From Bremerella cremea (lineage in GTDB: Bacteria; Planctomycetota; Planctomycetia; Pirellulales; Pirellulaceae): DNA of 64,000 nucleotides. A model generated the notes under the pieces. The model was not told where the DNA came from. It worked only from the letters and a program-made list of their open reading frames with translations, and made no database searches. A program made the translations under genes and the position numbers. Below, in pieces: positions 56,243 to 64,000 of this stretch; position 1 is the first letter of the stretch; every line of letters begins with the position of its first letter. The DNA is taken from contig NZ_QPEX01000010.1 of the NCBI RefSeq assembly GCF_003335505.1, positions 1 through 64,000 of the forward strand. Reading direction: 5' to 3'.

Positions 56243-57205
56243 TCAGATCTCGGTCGGTTTCGATTTCTTTTTCGTAGAAGAGCTAGTATCGACCGAACCG
56301 CCTGCGTCGAGAATGGATGAAGGGGACGAAGGCATGGACAAATTGCTCCCTCCGCGAATTTCGGTCTCGAATTCGCGAAAGAACTTGGGAGAACAGCCAG
56401 TCGCCTTCTTGAACAGACGGCTAAAATAAAGCTCGTCGGTATAACCTACTTCGCGCGCGATCTCTTTGACGGGCCGCAGTGTATGCAGTAATTGCCATTT
56501 GGCATGCGTCAAGATACGAGCCCGAATCAGTTCAGTAAGGGTGGTGCCAAGGTTCTCGCGGACAATTCTGCCTAGCGATTTTGGCGTCACATGAAGCAGC
56601 TTGGCGTACTCGGCAGGCGCATGCAGCGTGCAGTAGTTTTCCTCGATTAACTCCCGAAGTTCGATTAGAACCGGGTGTTTGGGATCGTGCGTGGCCGGAA
56701 CGCAAATTTCTGTGGTGGAAGCTTTAAGACGCGTTGCAAGAACCAGCAACACTTTAAGGTGGGCCAGCATCACTTCACTGAACGCAAGTTCTTGCTCGGC
56801 ATGTTCGGTGCTAAGCTCCTCGATCAGACGCACGGCTTTGACCTTGGTTTCTTCATCCAGTTGAACCAGCGGAATCCCATAGGGATCATTGAACAAGATA
56901 CCACTGCAGCCAACTTCCGCATGGAATGTTTCAACGCACAGAAAGTTAGCGTGAAACTGAATGATCTTTCCTTGAACAGGCGAATCCGCAGTAAGCCGAA
57001 TGTGCTGATAGGGCACGAAAAATAAAGTGGAATCAGGACCAAAGTCAAAACACGCCGTATCTGCCCAGAACCTCCCCGATCCGGATTGGATGAAATAGAT
57101 GGTGAAGTAATTCGTCCGAGATGGTTCCCACGCATTGCCGCTTGTACGCAAATCGCTAAGACGGATCGCGTGGTCACCACGGCGAGGATCGAACAAGTGT
57201 TCCAT
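56243..57205 (-). CDS. AraC-family regulator
   Basis: A 320-residue AraC regulator. Residues 1-160 are a cupin-like ligand domain (NYFTIYFIQSGSGRFWAD, FFVPYQHIRLT); residues about 185-285 are the double helix-turn-helix (AEYAKLLHVTPKSLGRIVRENLG and VKEIAREVGYTDELYFSRLFKKATGCSP). The tail is Ser/Lys-rich. It is just upstream of and co-directional with the DUF417 gene and probably controls it. The ligand domain is of the transcriptional-activator type for small molecules rather than the RclR cysteine type, so the signal is not known. Confidence 0.88.
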   Translation of the reverse strand: MEHLFDPRRGDHAIRLSDLRTSGNAWEPSRTNYFTIYFIQSGSGRFWADTACFDFGPDSTLFFVPYQHIRLTADSPVQGKIIQFHANFLCVETFHAEVGCSGILFNDPYGIPLVQLDEETKVKAVRLIEELSTEHAEQELAFSEVMLAHLKVLLVLATRLKASTTEICVPATHDPKHPVLIELRELIEENYCTLHAPAEYAKLLHVTPKSLGRIVRENLGTTLTELIRARILTHAKWQLLHTLRPVKEIAREVGYTDELYFSRLFKKATGCSPKFFREFETEIRGGSNLSMPSSPSSILDAGGSVDTSSSTKKKSKPTEI

Positions 57206-57473
57206 GAATGATCTTCGAGTTTTATCAGGCAGTTATATGAAGGAAGGTCGGGAGTTGCTGAGCAAATTGACCATAGCCCCGTGGAACCGAGAAGACTAGC
57301 CGGCAAGTTAAGAAATTCGTTGCTATTTAGCCTGCTGTTGAGGTCTGCGCGCCAATTCAAGAGGGGCGACCAGCGGAAACCTCGGATTCGTGGCAAATTG
57401 GTCTGTTGCCATGCTGGATTACCGGCGCAGGCATCAATAATGCTCCATTCAATTACACTTATTAGCATGTTAA
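57206..57473. other. junction region between AraC gene and cheA fragment
   Basis: About 270 bp with no gene I can support. It should hold the promoter of the reverse-strand AraC gene. It replaces what would be the bulk of cheA, since CheA homology begins only near 57492 and stop codons (TAA at 57471) close the frame upstream. Confidence 0.5.
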
Positions 57474-57902
57474 TACATTTATTGCTGTGCATATCTCTCT
57501 CTGCTGAGCATCGTCGAATCACTTCGGCCTTCTTCGAAACAAATCGTTCACATGCCCAATCGCCGCGATGTCATCAACGTCCGTGGCGAGACGGTACCGC
57601 TTGTCTTTGTGCACCAATTATTGGGTGCGCCAGCACGTAGCTTCGATCCGTGCGATGGGCTTGTGATAGTGGTTGAATACAACGGTAGGAAGTTTGGACT
57701 CGTTGTTGACGAACTGATTGGTCAATTGCAGGTCGTCATGAAAAGCTTGGAAGCCAACTATGGGCGTGTGAATGGAATTGCTGGTGCGACCATCCTCGGA
57801 GATGGCCGAGTTGCGATGATTATTGACCTGGCTGGCATTGTACGGCTGGCTAGCTCACTTTACATGTTTTTCAGTAGTTTTTGGAGACTTTCAAGTGAAT
57901 GA
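57474..57902 (+). pseudogene. cheA: 3' fragment of cheA (P5 CheW-like domain only)
   Basis: In one frame the sequence reads LSIVESLRPSSKQI, then NRRDVINVRGETVPLVFVHQ, GRKFGLVVDELIGQLQVV and MKSLEANYGRVNGIAGATILGDGRVAMIIDLAGI. These are the C-terminal regulatory (P5) domain of CheA in order, including the KSLExNYxxVxGIxGATILGDG block specific to CheA rather than CheW. Similarity extends upstream of the ATG at 57552, and the frame closes at TAA 57471-57473. The Hpt, dimerisation and ATPase domains are missing, so this is a truncated gene. It overlaps cheW by 8 bp. A short product from 57552 (116 residues) could still be made and act like a CheW. Confidence 0.8.
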
Positions 57903-58386
57903 AGAACGAGCGGGCGCCGGCATGACGTCCGAAGCAGACAATGGCCAATTTCTCACGTTCACCTTGCAGAGCGAAGAATATGGTATCGAAATCCTGAAAG
58001 TTCAGGAAATCAAAGGCTTCTCGAAGATCACGCCTATTCCCAATGCACCTGCCTATGTTCGCGGCGTGATGAACCTACGGGGAACGGTGGTTCCGATTAT
58101 CGATTTGCGTTGCCGCTTTTCGATGACGGAAAAAGAATACGACCAGTTCACTTGCATCATCGTTGTGAACATCGGAACCCGGGTTGTCGGCCTGATTGTC
58201 GATACGGTGTCCGATGTTCTTAACATTCCGCACGACGCCATTGCAGATCCGCCAGATTTGGCCACCGGCGGCGACAACGCATTTATTACCGGGATGGGCA
58301 AGCTTGATGAACGTATCGTCATGCTGTTGGACACCTCTCGGCTTGTCAACATGGCTGCTATTGCCGGTGTCGACACGGCGGCTTAA
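57895..58386 (+). CDS. cheW: chemotaxis adaptor CheW
   Basis: A 163-residue CheW. Blocks FLTFTLQSEEYGIEILKVQEI, YVRGVMNLRGTVVPIIDLR and RVVGLIVDTVSDVL are the two SH3-like subdomains that bridge receptors and CheA. It starts with GTG at 57895, with GGAG eight bases upstream, inside the end of the cheA fragment; an ATG at 57922 is an alternative. It is followed 75 bp later by the receptor gene. Confidence 0.93.
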   Translation: MNEERAGAGMTSEADNGQFLTFTLQSEEYGIEILKVQEIKGFSKITPIPNAPAYVRGVMNLRGTVVPIIDLRCRFSMTEKEYDQFTCIIVVNIGTRVVGLIVDTVSDVLNIPHDAIADPPDLATGGDNAFITGMGKLDERIVMLLDTSRLVNMAAIAGVDTAA

Positions 58387-58461
58387 CCCAACTCAATTAT
58401 TTCACCCATTTCACAAATCTCTGTTTGAAATTACAAACTGCCCAACTCAGGAATATTTGCA

Positions 58462-60060
58462 ATGTCTTGGTTTAATCGTATGAGTGTTGGAAAAAAGCTC
58501 TTCTGTTCCTTCTCTTTCCTGTTGGTGTTGATGCTCGTCATGGGAAGCGTTGCAATCTGGAAGATGGCATCTCTCAATGAGAATGCTGACCAAATTGCGA
58601 AAAGCTGGCTGCCAGGCGTGATTGCCGCATCGGAAATCAATCGCGACTTGAATAACTATCGTGCGTGGGAATATACCCACCTCACTTCCGAAGATCCCAA
58701 AGAGATGGCGGAAGCAGAAAAGATGTTAGCCGACTTAAAGGCCAACATGGAAGAGAAACTGCAAGCGGCAAAAGCAGCAACGTCGGGCGCAAAAGAGACC
58801 GAATTGCTAGAATCAATGGGCCAAGCGATGGCCGGGTATTTTGCGGAAACCGATAAATGGATGCCCCTTTCCAAAGCGAACAAGAACGATGAAGCGGAAG
58901 AAGTGCTCAAAACGAGCTCTCGAGAGTTATCGGAGACCTTCCGTGACCTCGCCCGCAAAGAAGTGACCCTCAATGCGGAAGGGGCCGACAAAGAAGTTGA
59001 ACAGGCCATCTCTGCCTATCAAACCGGTCGTAATGTCACCTTGATTATTCTCGGCATCAACGTGGTGCTGGGAATTGGTATTGCCACTTGGATCAGCCGC
59101 TGGTTTACCCGAGCCATTGTCGAAGTCGATGATATTTCGGCGTCGGTCGCTTCCGCATCGCAGCAGTTGGCTGCCGCTTCCGAACAACTTAGCTCGGGTG
59201 CACAGCAGTCTGCTTCCAGCTTGGAAGAAACCGCTTCGAGTCTTGAAGAAATCACCGCAACCGTGCGACAAAATGCCGACAACGCCGATCAGGCAAACCA
59301 GTTGGCCAATAATTCGCGTGAGACGGCTGAAAAAGGTGGGGCTGTGGTTGCCAATGCGGTTACCGCTATGGGTGAAATCAACCAAGCTTCGCGCAAGATT
59401 GCTGACATCATTACCACAATCGATGAGATCGCCTTCCAAACGAACTTGCTGGCCCTCAACGCTGCGGTCGAAGCCGCTCGAGCGGGTGAGCAAGGTCGAG
59501 GCTTTGCGGTGGTGGCTGGCGAAGTCCGCAACCTGGCACAACGCAGTGCCTCGGCTGCTCGTGAGATTAAAACGTTGATCGAAGATTCGGTCGACAAAGT
59601 TGAAGTCGGATCGAATCTGGTCAACAAGTCAGGCGAAACGCTCGAAGAAATCGTTACGAGCGTCAAGCGCGTGACCGACATCGTGGCAGAAATTGCTGCC
59701 GCTTCTCGCGAGCAAACGTCTGGTATCGAACAGATCAACAAGGCAGTTGCTCAAATGGACCAGGTCACGCAGTCGAATGCTTCTCAAACGGAAGAGATGA
59801 GCGGAACCGCTGTCTCTCTCTCGGAGCAAGCCGAGCAATTGAAGGTTGTCGTTTCTCAGTTCAACTTGAATCGAGAAACCATCAACCAGGCACCTAAGTC
59901 GAAGCCTCGCAACTTGCCATCCCACGAACCGTCTTACACAAGCCGGTCGAATGGTACGGCTAAGAAGCAATACGGTGTCGTGAAGTCGGCAGTTCCTCGC
60001 CGAGAAGAAATGGATCTCGTCGGTGCCGGAATGGGCCACGATGGATTTGAAGAGTTTTAA
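58462..60060 (+). CDS. methyl-accepting chemotaxis protein
   Basis: A 532-residue receptor. Helix one is about 15-35 ([21 protein letters not shown]), a four-helix-bundle sensor covers about 36-185, and helix two about 188-208 ([20 protein letters not shown]). A HAMP domain is not evident: the chain passes from [12 protein letters not shown] straight into coiled coil. The signalling tip [21 protein letters not shown] is intact, flanked by methylation-type Glu/Gln helices ([17 protein letters not shown]). A 65-residue basic tail follows, without a CheR-binding pentapeptide. A strong terminator ends the transcript. Confidence 0.93.
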   Translation: MSWFNRMSVGKKLFCSFSFLLVLMLVMGSVAIWKMASLNENADQIAKSWLPGVIAASEINRDLNNYRAWEYTHLTSEDPKEMAEAEKMLADLKANMEEKLQAAKAATSGAKETELLESMGQAMAGYFAETDKWMPLSKANKNDEAEEVLKTSSRELSETFRDLARKEVTLNAEGADKEVEQAISAYQTGRNVTLIILGINVVLGIGIATWISRWFTRAIVEVDDISASVASASQQLAAASEQLSSGAQQSASSLEETASSLEEITATVRQNADNADQANQLANNSRETAEKGGAVVANAVTAMGEINQASRKIADIITTIDEIAFQTNLLALNAAVEAARAGEQGRGFAVVAGEVRNLAQRSASAAREIKTLIEDSVDKVEVGSNLVNKSGETLEEIVTSVKRVTDIVAEIAAASREQTSGIEQINKAVAQMDQVTQSNASQTEEMSGTAVSLSEQAEQLKVVVSQFNLNRETINQAPKSKPRNLPSHEPSYTSRSNGTAKKQYGVVKSAVPRREEMDLVGAGMGHDGFEEF

Positions 60061-60084
60061 AGAAGTATTGTCGGAATAGTCGAC

Positions 60085-60122
60085 AGCCCGCGAGCGTTCT
60101 CTGATCGCTCGCGGGCTTTTAC
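60085..60122 (+). terminator. rho-independent terminator after the receptor gene
   Basis: AGCCCGCGAGCG (60085-60096) and CGCTCGCGGGCT (60106-60117) form a perfect 12-bp stem with a 9-nt loop, followed by TTTTAC. It separates cheW-mcp from cheR-cheD-cheB. Confidence 0.9.
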
Positions 60123-60140
60123 TTTAGGAGCATTTCCATT

Positions 60141-60986
60141 ATGGCTCTGGCCACTGAGTTGTTATCCGACCGATGTTTCGGAGACTTTAAGAGACTCATT
60201 TACGAGAAGGTCGGAATTTCGCTGAATGAATCGAAGCGTTGCCTTCTGTCGACACGGCTTTCCAAGCGATTACGTGCCCTCGGAATCGACGACCCTGCCG
60301 AGTACTTCAAGCTGGTGATGCGAGAAGGAAGCGAAGGGGACGAGATGCAAGAGTTAATCAATTGCATCACCACCAATAAAACGGACTTCATGCGAGAGCC
60401 GCATCACTTCCGTTTTTTAACCGAACATTGTTTTCCGGCGGCGGTCAACCTTTCCCTTAAAGGGGAACCACGCAAGCTGCGAATCTGGTGTGCCGCTTCC
60501 TCAAACGGGCACGAACCTTATTCGTTGGCGCTGACCGTGCGCGATTTCCCCGCTTTTGATCCATCCTGGGATATCCGAATTCTGGCTTCTGATATCGATA
60601 CGCGGGTACTCGCGAAAGCCAGCGAGGGCGTCTACCCGGCCGATGAACTGTTGGTTCTCGAGAAAACTCAATTGCATCGTTATTTCGATCGCGGTACCGG
60701 CTCGCTATCGGGTAAAGTTCGCGCTAAGCGGACGCTACGCGATTTAATCACCTTTCGACAAATCAATCTCATCGAGAGCTCGTGGCCCATTCAAACGAAA
60801 TTCGATGTTATCTTCTGCCGTAATGTGATGATCTACTTCGATCTACCTACGCAGCGGAAGGTGGTCGAGCATTTAATTCGCTACTTAAAGCCAGGTGGAT
60901 TCTTAATGCTCGGACATTCCGAGAGTATCCAATGGACGCCATGCCCCCTGCGATCGTTAGGTCACACCATATTTCAGCTTAGCTGA
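60141..60986 (+). CDS. cheR: chemotaxis protein methyltransferase CheR
   Basis: A 281-residue CheR that methylates receptor glutamates from S-adenosylmethionine. The N-terminal helical domain (FGDFKRLIYEKVGISLNESKR) and the SAM-binding core are present: ITTNKTDFMREPHHF, IWCAASSNGHEPYSLAL (family ASTGEEPYS), ILASDIDTRVL, IFCRNVMIYFD and LKPGGFLMLGHSE. The usual GEE in the SAM loop is GHE here. It begins 20 bp after the terminator, so transcription of cheR-cheD-cheB may need its own promoter or readthrough. Confidence 0.93.
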   Translation: MALATELLSDRCFGDFKRLIYEKVGISLNESKRCLLSTRLSKRLRALGIDDPAEYFKLVMREGSEGDEMQELINCITTNKTDFMREPHHFRFLTEHCFPAAVNLSLKGEPRKLRIWCAASSNGHEPYSLALTVRDFPAFDPSWDIRILASDIDTRVLAKASEGVYPADELLVLEKTQLHRYFDRGTGSLSGKVRAKRTLRDLITFRQINLIESSWPIQTKFDVIFCRNVMIYFDLPTQRKVVEHLIRYLKPGGFLMLGHSESIQWTPCPLRSLGHTIFQLS

Positions 60987-61017
60987 ATGGTGACCTTAGC
61001 CATTGAAAGTTCCGTAG

Positions 61018-61575
61018 ATGCATAATCACATTCAACACAGATCAATCATTGTTGGGGAAGTGTTTGCTAGCGATCACCCTTCCATTGTGTCCACTGTGCT
61101 TGGTTCGTGTGTGGCAGCGTGTCTGTATGACCCGATAGCAAAAATTGGTGGCATGAATCACTTTATGCTCCCTCAGGCGAAACGTGCGTCGACAAGCGCC
61201 GCATACGGTATTCATGCGATGGAGTTATTGATCAACAACATCATGTCGCTCGGTGGTGATCGGCGTCGATTTCGCGCGAAGGTATTCGGCGGCGGAAACG
61301 TTCTCGATTTGCGTGCCGAAGGGTTCCAAGTCGGAACACGGAACGTGGCCTTTGTCCATCAGTTTCTGGCCGACGAAGGAATTGAACTTGTGGCGGAACG
61401 CGTTGGTGGCAATCAAGGAGTTAAGATCTGCTTCTTCACCGCCACAGGAAAAGTGCTGCTTAAGCCGGTGGCGAATCGCCAGATGAACGACATGATTCGG
61501 CAGGAAGTGCAATCACTACGAGAGCCTAAACAAACGGCGGCCCAGGCAGCAGGCGCTGTCACCCTGTTTGATTAA
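61018..61575 (+). CDS. cheD: chemotaxis receptor deamidase CheD
   Basis: A 185-residue CheD. The catalytic Cys is in LGSCVAACLYD and the His in GGMNHFMLPQ, with KVFGGGNVLD, the third conserved block, further on. It deamidates Gln in receptors and can interact with CheC. It lies 31 bp after cheR and 15 bp before cheB, in one operon. No cheC is seen. The last 20 residues are beyond the domain. Confidence 0.93.
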   Translation: MHNHIQHRSIIVGEVFASDHPSIVSTVLGSCVAACLYDPIAKIGGMNHFMLPQAKRASTSAAYGIHAMELLINNIMSLGGDRRRFRAKVFGGGNVLDLRAEGFQVGTRNVAFVHQFLADEGIELVAERVGGNQGVKICFFTATGKVLLKPVANRQMNDMIRQEVQSLREPKQTAAQAAGAVTLFD

Positions 61576-61590
61576 CCCAAGAGCAGGCAA

Positions 61591-62637
61591 ATGCGTAAAA
61601 TCAAAGTGTTAGTAGTCGACGACTCGGCGTTAATACGCCAACTGCTAACGAAAATACTCGGGTCTCAAGCGAATATTGAAGTCGTCGGAACGGCGGCTGA
61701 CCCCATGATTGCTTGGAAGAAAATTCAAGAGTGCCACCCCGATGTCCTCACACTCGATGTCGAAATGCCCAAGATGGATGGGCTCACATTTCTTTCGAAA
61801 CTGATGGCCAGACGACCGATGCCGGTGGTGATGGTTTCGTCCTTGACCCTGCGCGGTGCGGAAACCACCTTGAAAGCATTGGAGCTGGGAGCGATTGATT
61901 TCGTAGAAAAGCCCTCGATTGATATTGCCAATGGGACGGCTCGGGTCAGTGAGGAGATCGTCGATAAAGTGCTGATAGCGGCAGCGTCGAAAGTGCGTGG
62001 CAGAAGCAATCCAGTGGTTCACGTCGAGGAATCGCCCATACTAAGGAGCAGTTCCAGCCTCAAAGAGGCGACCGACAAAGTTATCGCGATTGGCGCTTCC
62101 ACCGGGGGAACAGAAGCATTAGCTCAGCTTTTGCCGGCACTGCCTAGCGACGCCCCGGGAACGGTGGTTGTGCAGCACATGCCCAAGAGCTTTACGACTG
62201 CCTTCGCGAAACGCCTGGATGGTCTGTGCCGCATGAGAGTGAAGGAAGCGGAAGATGGAGATCGCATTCTTCGCGGAAGAGTCCTTCTCGCGCCAGGAGA
62301 TCAGCACATGGAAGTCGTGCGGCAAGGCGCGGCCTATTACGTCAGACTAAACCATCAACCTCTGGTGAATGGGTTTCGCCCTTCGGTCGATGTCTTGTTC
62401 CATTCATGCGCCCATCATCTTGGACCTCACGTTTCGGCTGCCATTTTGACCGGCATGGGGAGAGATGGCGCACAAGGGATGCTGGCGATGCGCGACAATG
62501 GTGCTCACACCATCGCCCAGAACGAAGAGACCTGCGTCGTGTTTGGCATGCCGAAAGAAGCGATTGCGGCAGGAGGGGCTGTTATGATAAGACCGCTTGG
62601 TCAAATTGCCCGAGAACTCATCCGTTCCTTAAATTAA
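61591..62637 (+). CDS. cheB: chemotaxis response regulator methylesterase CheB
   Basis: A 348-residue CheB. The receiver (1-120) has the acid pocket VVDDS, phospho-acceptor Asp56 in LTLDVEMPKMDG, and Lys in FVEKP. The methylesterase domain carries Ser170 in GASTGG, His in VVQHMP and Asp in GMGRDGAQG, the full triad. It removes methyl groups from receptors when phosphorylated by CheA; the partner kinase would have to be encoded elsewhere because only a fragment of cheA remains here. A hairpin with CTTCG near 62738 follows. Confidence 0.94.
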   Translation: MRKIKVLVVDDSALIRQLLTKILGSQANIEVVGTAADPMIAWKKIQECHPDVLTLDVEMPKMDGLTFLSKLMARRPMPVVMVSSLTLRGAETTLKALELGAIDFVEKPSIDIANGTARVSEEIVDKVLIAAASKVRGRSNPVVHVEESPILRSSSSLKEATDKVIAIGASTGGTEALAQLLPALPSDAPGTVVVQHMPKSFTTAFAKRLDGLCRMRVKEAEDGDRILRGRVLLAPGDQHMEVVRQGAAYYVRLNHQPLVNGFRPSVDVLFHSCAHHLGPHVSAAILTGMGRDGAQGMLAMRDNGAHTIAQNEETCVVFGMPKEAIAAGGAVMIRPLGQIARELIRSLN

Positions 62638-62737
62638 GGGCGGCCAAGCTTTTGATCGTGCCCGCCATTTACAGGGATAAGCCCGCTCGTCAGAACCCTG
62701 ATCCAAAAGATACGAGTAAAATTCGTTCCCTCGTGCG

Positions 62738-62759
62738 AATCTTCGCTTCGTCGAAGATT
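62738..62759. terminator. hairpin between convergent cheB and exported-protein genes
   Basis: AATCTTCG (62738-62745) and CGAAGATT (62752-62759) pair perfectly around a CTTCGT loop. It lies in the convergent gap and may end transcripts from both sides. No T-run is obvious. Confidence 0.45.
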
Positions 62760-62792
62760 GTTAGCCTAGCCGGGCAATCGACGGTTGGAATC

Positions 62793-63356
62793 CTAGTTAC
62801 GCGATACTTGCTTGTCGGCACCCAGGGCGGAAGAGACTTTGAGGGCTAGTTTTTTGAGGGCTTCCAATCGCTTTGCATCTTGCCCTTTGCCCTGAAGTGC
62901 ATTGAGTTCCGTTGCCCATTTTTGGACATCGGTGCTGGTGATTCGGCTGTGCTTGGCGTCTTTGGCCCATTCGGCGGCAATCACCCGGCCAAGGATGTTT
63001 AAATGATAGATGGCTTCTTTGCGTTTGTCTGCGGCGGAGATATCTTGGCAAAAGTTCTCGGCGGCAGTCTTCCAACCAGAAACGAGCAAGTTGCCAGAGT
63101 AGAACGTCTTGATCCAGCCTTCATATTGGGTCCAGGTTTGTTTCTTCTGGTTGGCGGAGTCGGCCTGGTAGAATCGGCGGAAATGGTTTTGGCCGGGCTC
63201 GCCGTAAAGCGATACCGACTGGTTTGCCTCTTCGATCTTGATCGACCAGGCAAACTCTGGATGCTCCTCGGCGTATTTTTCAAGCGATTCCAACTCAGCA
63301 GCGGAAGCGGTTGTAGCCGCTGCCAAACAGCCGATTAGTAAAATCGAGCGTAACAT
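62793..63356 (-). CDS. exported protein of unknown function
   Basis: A 187-residue protein with a clear signal peptide (MLRSILLIGCLAAATTASA). The mature part is helical and charged, with repeated Trp and Lys-rich segments and two Cys, one in the signal and one at about residue 112. No domain is recognised. It stands alone between convergent cheB and the two-component gene at the right edge. Confidence 0.7.
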   Translation of the reverse strand: MLRSILLIGCLAAATTASAAELESLEKYAEEHPEFAWSIKIEEANQSVSLYGEPGQNHFRRFYQADSANQKKQTWTQYEGWIKTFYSGNLLVSGWKTAAENFCQDISAADKRKEAIYHLNILGRVIAAEWAKDAKHSRITSTDVQKWATELNALQGKGQDAKRLEALKKLALKVSSALGADKQVSRN

Positions 63357-63509
63357 ACGTGAAGCCTAGTAAACCAACATCCGGTGGAAATGATCTTTGG
63401 ATGTCTGCCTTTGCCCGTTCGCATCGAAGGAGATAGACATCCACACTCCTTTAACAGCCTATCCATAATCGTAGAATGTTATTTCCCTTCGTACCAAGAC
63501 CAATTTACT

Positions 63510-63537
63510 AAAAAAAGTCGTTCTTATTAAGAACGAC
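63510..63537 (-). terminator. rho-independent terminator for the right-edge gene
   Basis: Reading the reverse strand, GTCGTTCTT (63537-63529) and AAGAACGAC (63525-63517) form a 9-bp stem with a 3-nt loop, followed by seven T. It lies about 50 bp after the stop of the receiver-domain gene. Confidence 0.88.
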
Positions 63538-63584
63538 CATCCCAGTTTACATTCCGGGCCTGGATCGCCACCGATTTGCCGCCG

Positions 63585-64000
63585 CTAGATGGGCTTAATT
63601 CGGTCGAGTGTTTCTCGGACGATGCGTAGTAGTTGCTCGTCGGTATACGGTTTGGGGAGAAACTGGTCCATTTCCAGTTCCTCGCGGGGGACGTTTTCTG
63701 GTCGCCACAGACCACTGCTGGCGATCACGGGAATTTTAGGGAAGATCGCCCGAATCCCTTTGGCCGTTTCTTGTCCATTGATACCAGGCATCATCATGTC
63801 GACCACCACCAAGTCGAATGGCTGCTGGGCAGCGCGGCAAAGCTCGATCGCGTCGGTTCCGCTTGGGGCGGTTGTCACCACGTAGTTTGCGTTGGTCAGG
63901 ATGATCTCCGCCGTTTGCAACATTAGCGCTTCGTCGTCGACCATCAAGATCGATTCGCCATGCCCTTCCGGCACGTCCACATCGGTCGGTATCTCGACAG
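63585..64000 (-). CDS. 3' end of a two-component protein with C-terminal receiver (partial)
   Basis: At least 138 residues, open to the window edge. The receiver has ESILMVDDEALML (acid pocket), LVVVDMMMPGINGQ with the phospho-acceptor Asp, PVIASSGL and the Lys of FLPKPYT. The residues before it (VEIPTDVDVPEGHG) look like the linker that joins the kinase core to the receiver in hybrid histidine kinases, and the frame has no stop, so it is probably the tail of such a kinase rather than a whole stand-alone regulator. Its terminator is at 63510-63537. Confidence 0.75.
   Translation of the reverse strand, partial: VEIPTDVDVPEGHGESILMVDDEALMLQTAEIILTNANYVVTTAPSGTDAIELCRAAQQPFDLVVVDMMMPGINGQETAKGIRAIFPKIPVIASSGLWRPENVPREELEMDQFLPKPYTDEQLLRIVRETLDRIKPI

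Noticed and set aside
57552..57902. Reading the short frame before cheW as a second CheW gene
   Set aside because: The block MKSLEANYGRVNGIAGATILGDG is specific to the CheA C-terminus, and CheA similarity continues upstream of the ATG; it is better called a cheA remnant.

Overview
The window looks like a chromosomal segment of a planctomycete of the Pirellulales type (Blastopirellula, Bremerella or Rhodopirellula-like). The evidence is family content: two DUF1559 prepilin-like proteins, a PVC-type haem-binding/propeller protein, a PSCyt1-family relic, an SHD1-domain protein, a formylglycine sulfatase, XylR-type AraC regulators and a methanopterin-type C1 cofactor gene cluster. There is no rRNA, CRISPR array or intact insertion sequence; one tRNA (Arg-ACG) was found.

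Layout. 0.5-8.5 kb: a FabD-like acyltransferase faces a tight forward operon (atypical SDR, DUF6513 dihydropteroate synthase-like protein, pabB, pabA, DUF447, beta-RFAP synthase, then pdxJ). The core is read as a tetrahydromethanopterin synthesis operon in which PabA/PabB supply the p-aminobenzoate used by beta-RFAP synthase. 8.9-11.4 kb: dapA, a GT4 glycosyltransferase and a small unknown protein. 11.4-12.3 kb: an orphan Imm7 immunity gene between two 119-bp direct repeats. 12.3-16.7 kb: mgtE, rnc, an unknown protein, a DNA methyltransferase-type repair gene, tRNA-Arg. 16.8-20.1 kb: cupin / DHDPS-family lyase / MOSC operon divergent from a LysR gene with a palindromic operator candidate, then a small coiled-coil protein. 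20.2-29.2 kb: a frameshifted PSCyt1 relic, a 1281-residue cytochrome/LamG/propeller protein, two DUF1559 proteins flanking a lipoprotein, and a XylR-type regulator.

29.6-40.7 kb holds a group of genes acting on glutamyl or peptide bonds: an Ntn hydrolase, a class I amidotransferase-like protein, a gamma-glutamylcyclotransferase-like protein, a DgcN/DgcA pair (N-acetyl-D-glutamate route), a VOC protein, a sigma-54 activator whose receiver lacks the phospho-acceptor Asp, an NhaC antiporter and gamma-glutamyltranspeptidase. 42.3-53.7 kb is one long reverse-strand metal-efflux region: two cassettes of small Cys/His-rich exported protein, membrane-fusion adaptor and HME-type RND pump, plus a His-tailed lipoprotein. 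53.9-57.2 kb: sulfatase, DUF417 (RclC-like) membrane protein, AraC regulator.

57.5-62.6 kb is a chemotaxis cluster (cheW, mcp, cheR, cheD, cheB) preceded only by the 3' end of a cheA gene, so the kinase core is missing here. The window ends with an unknown exported protein and the receiver-containing 3' end of a gene that continues past the right edge.
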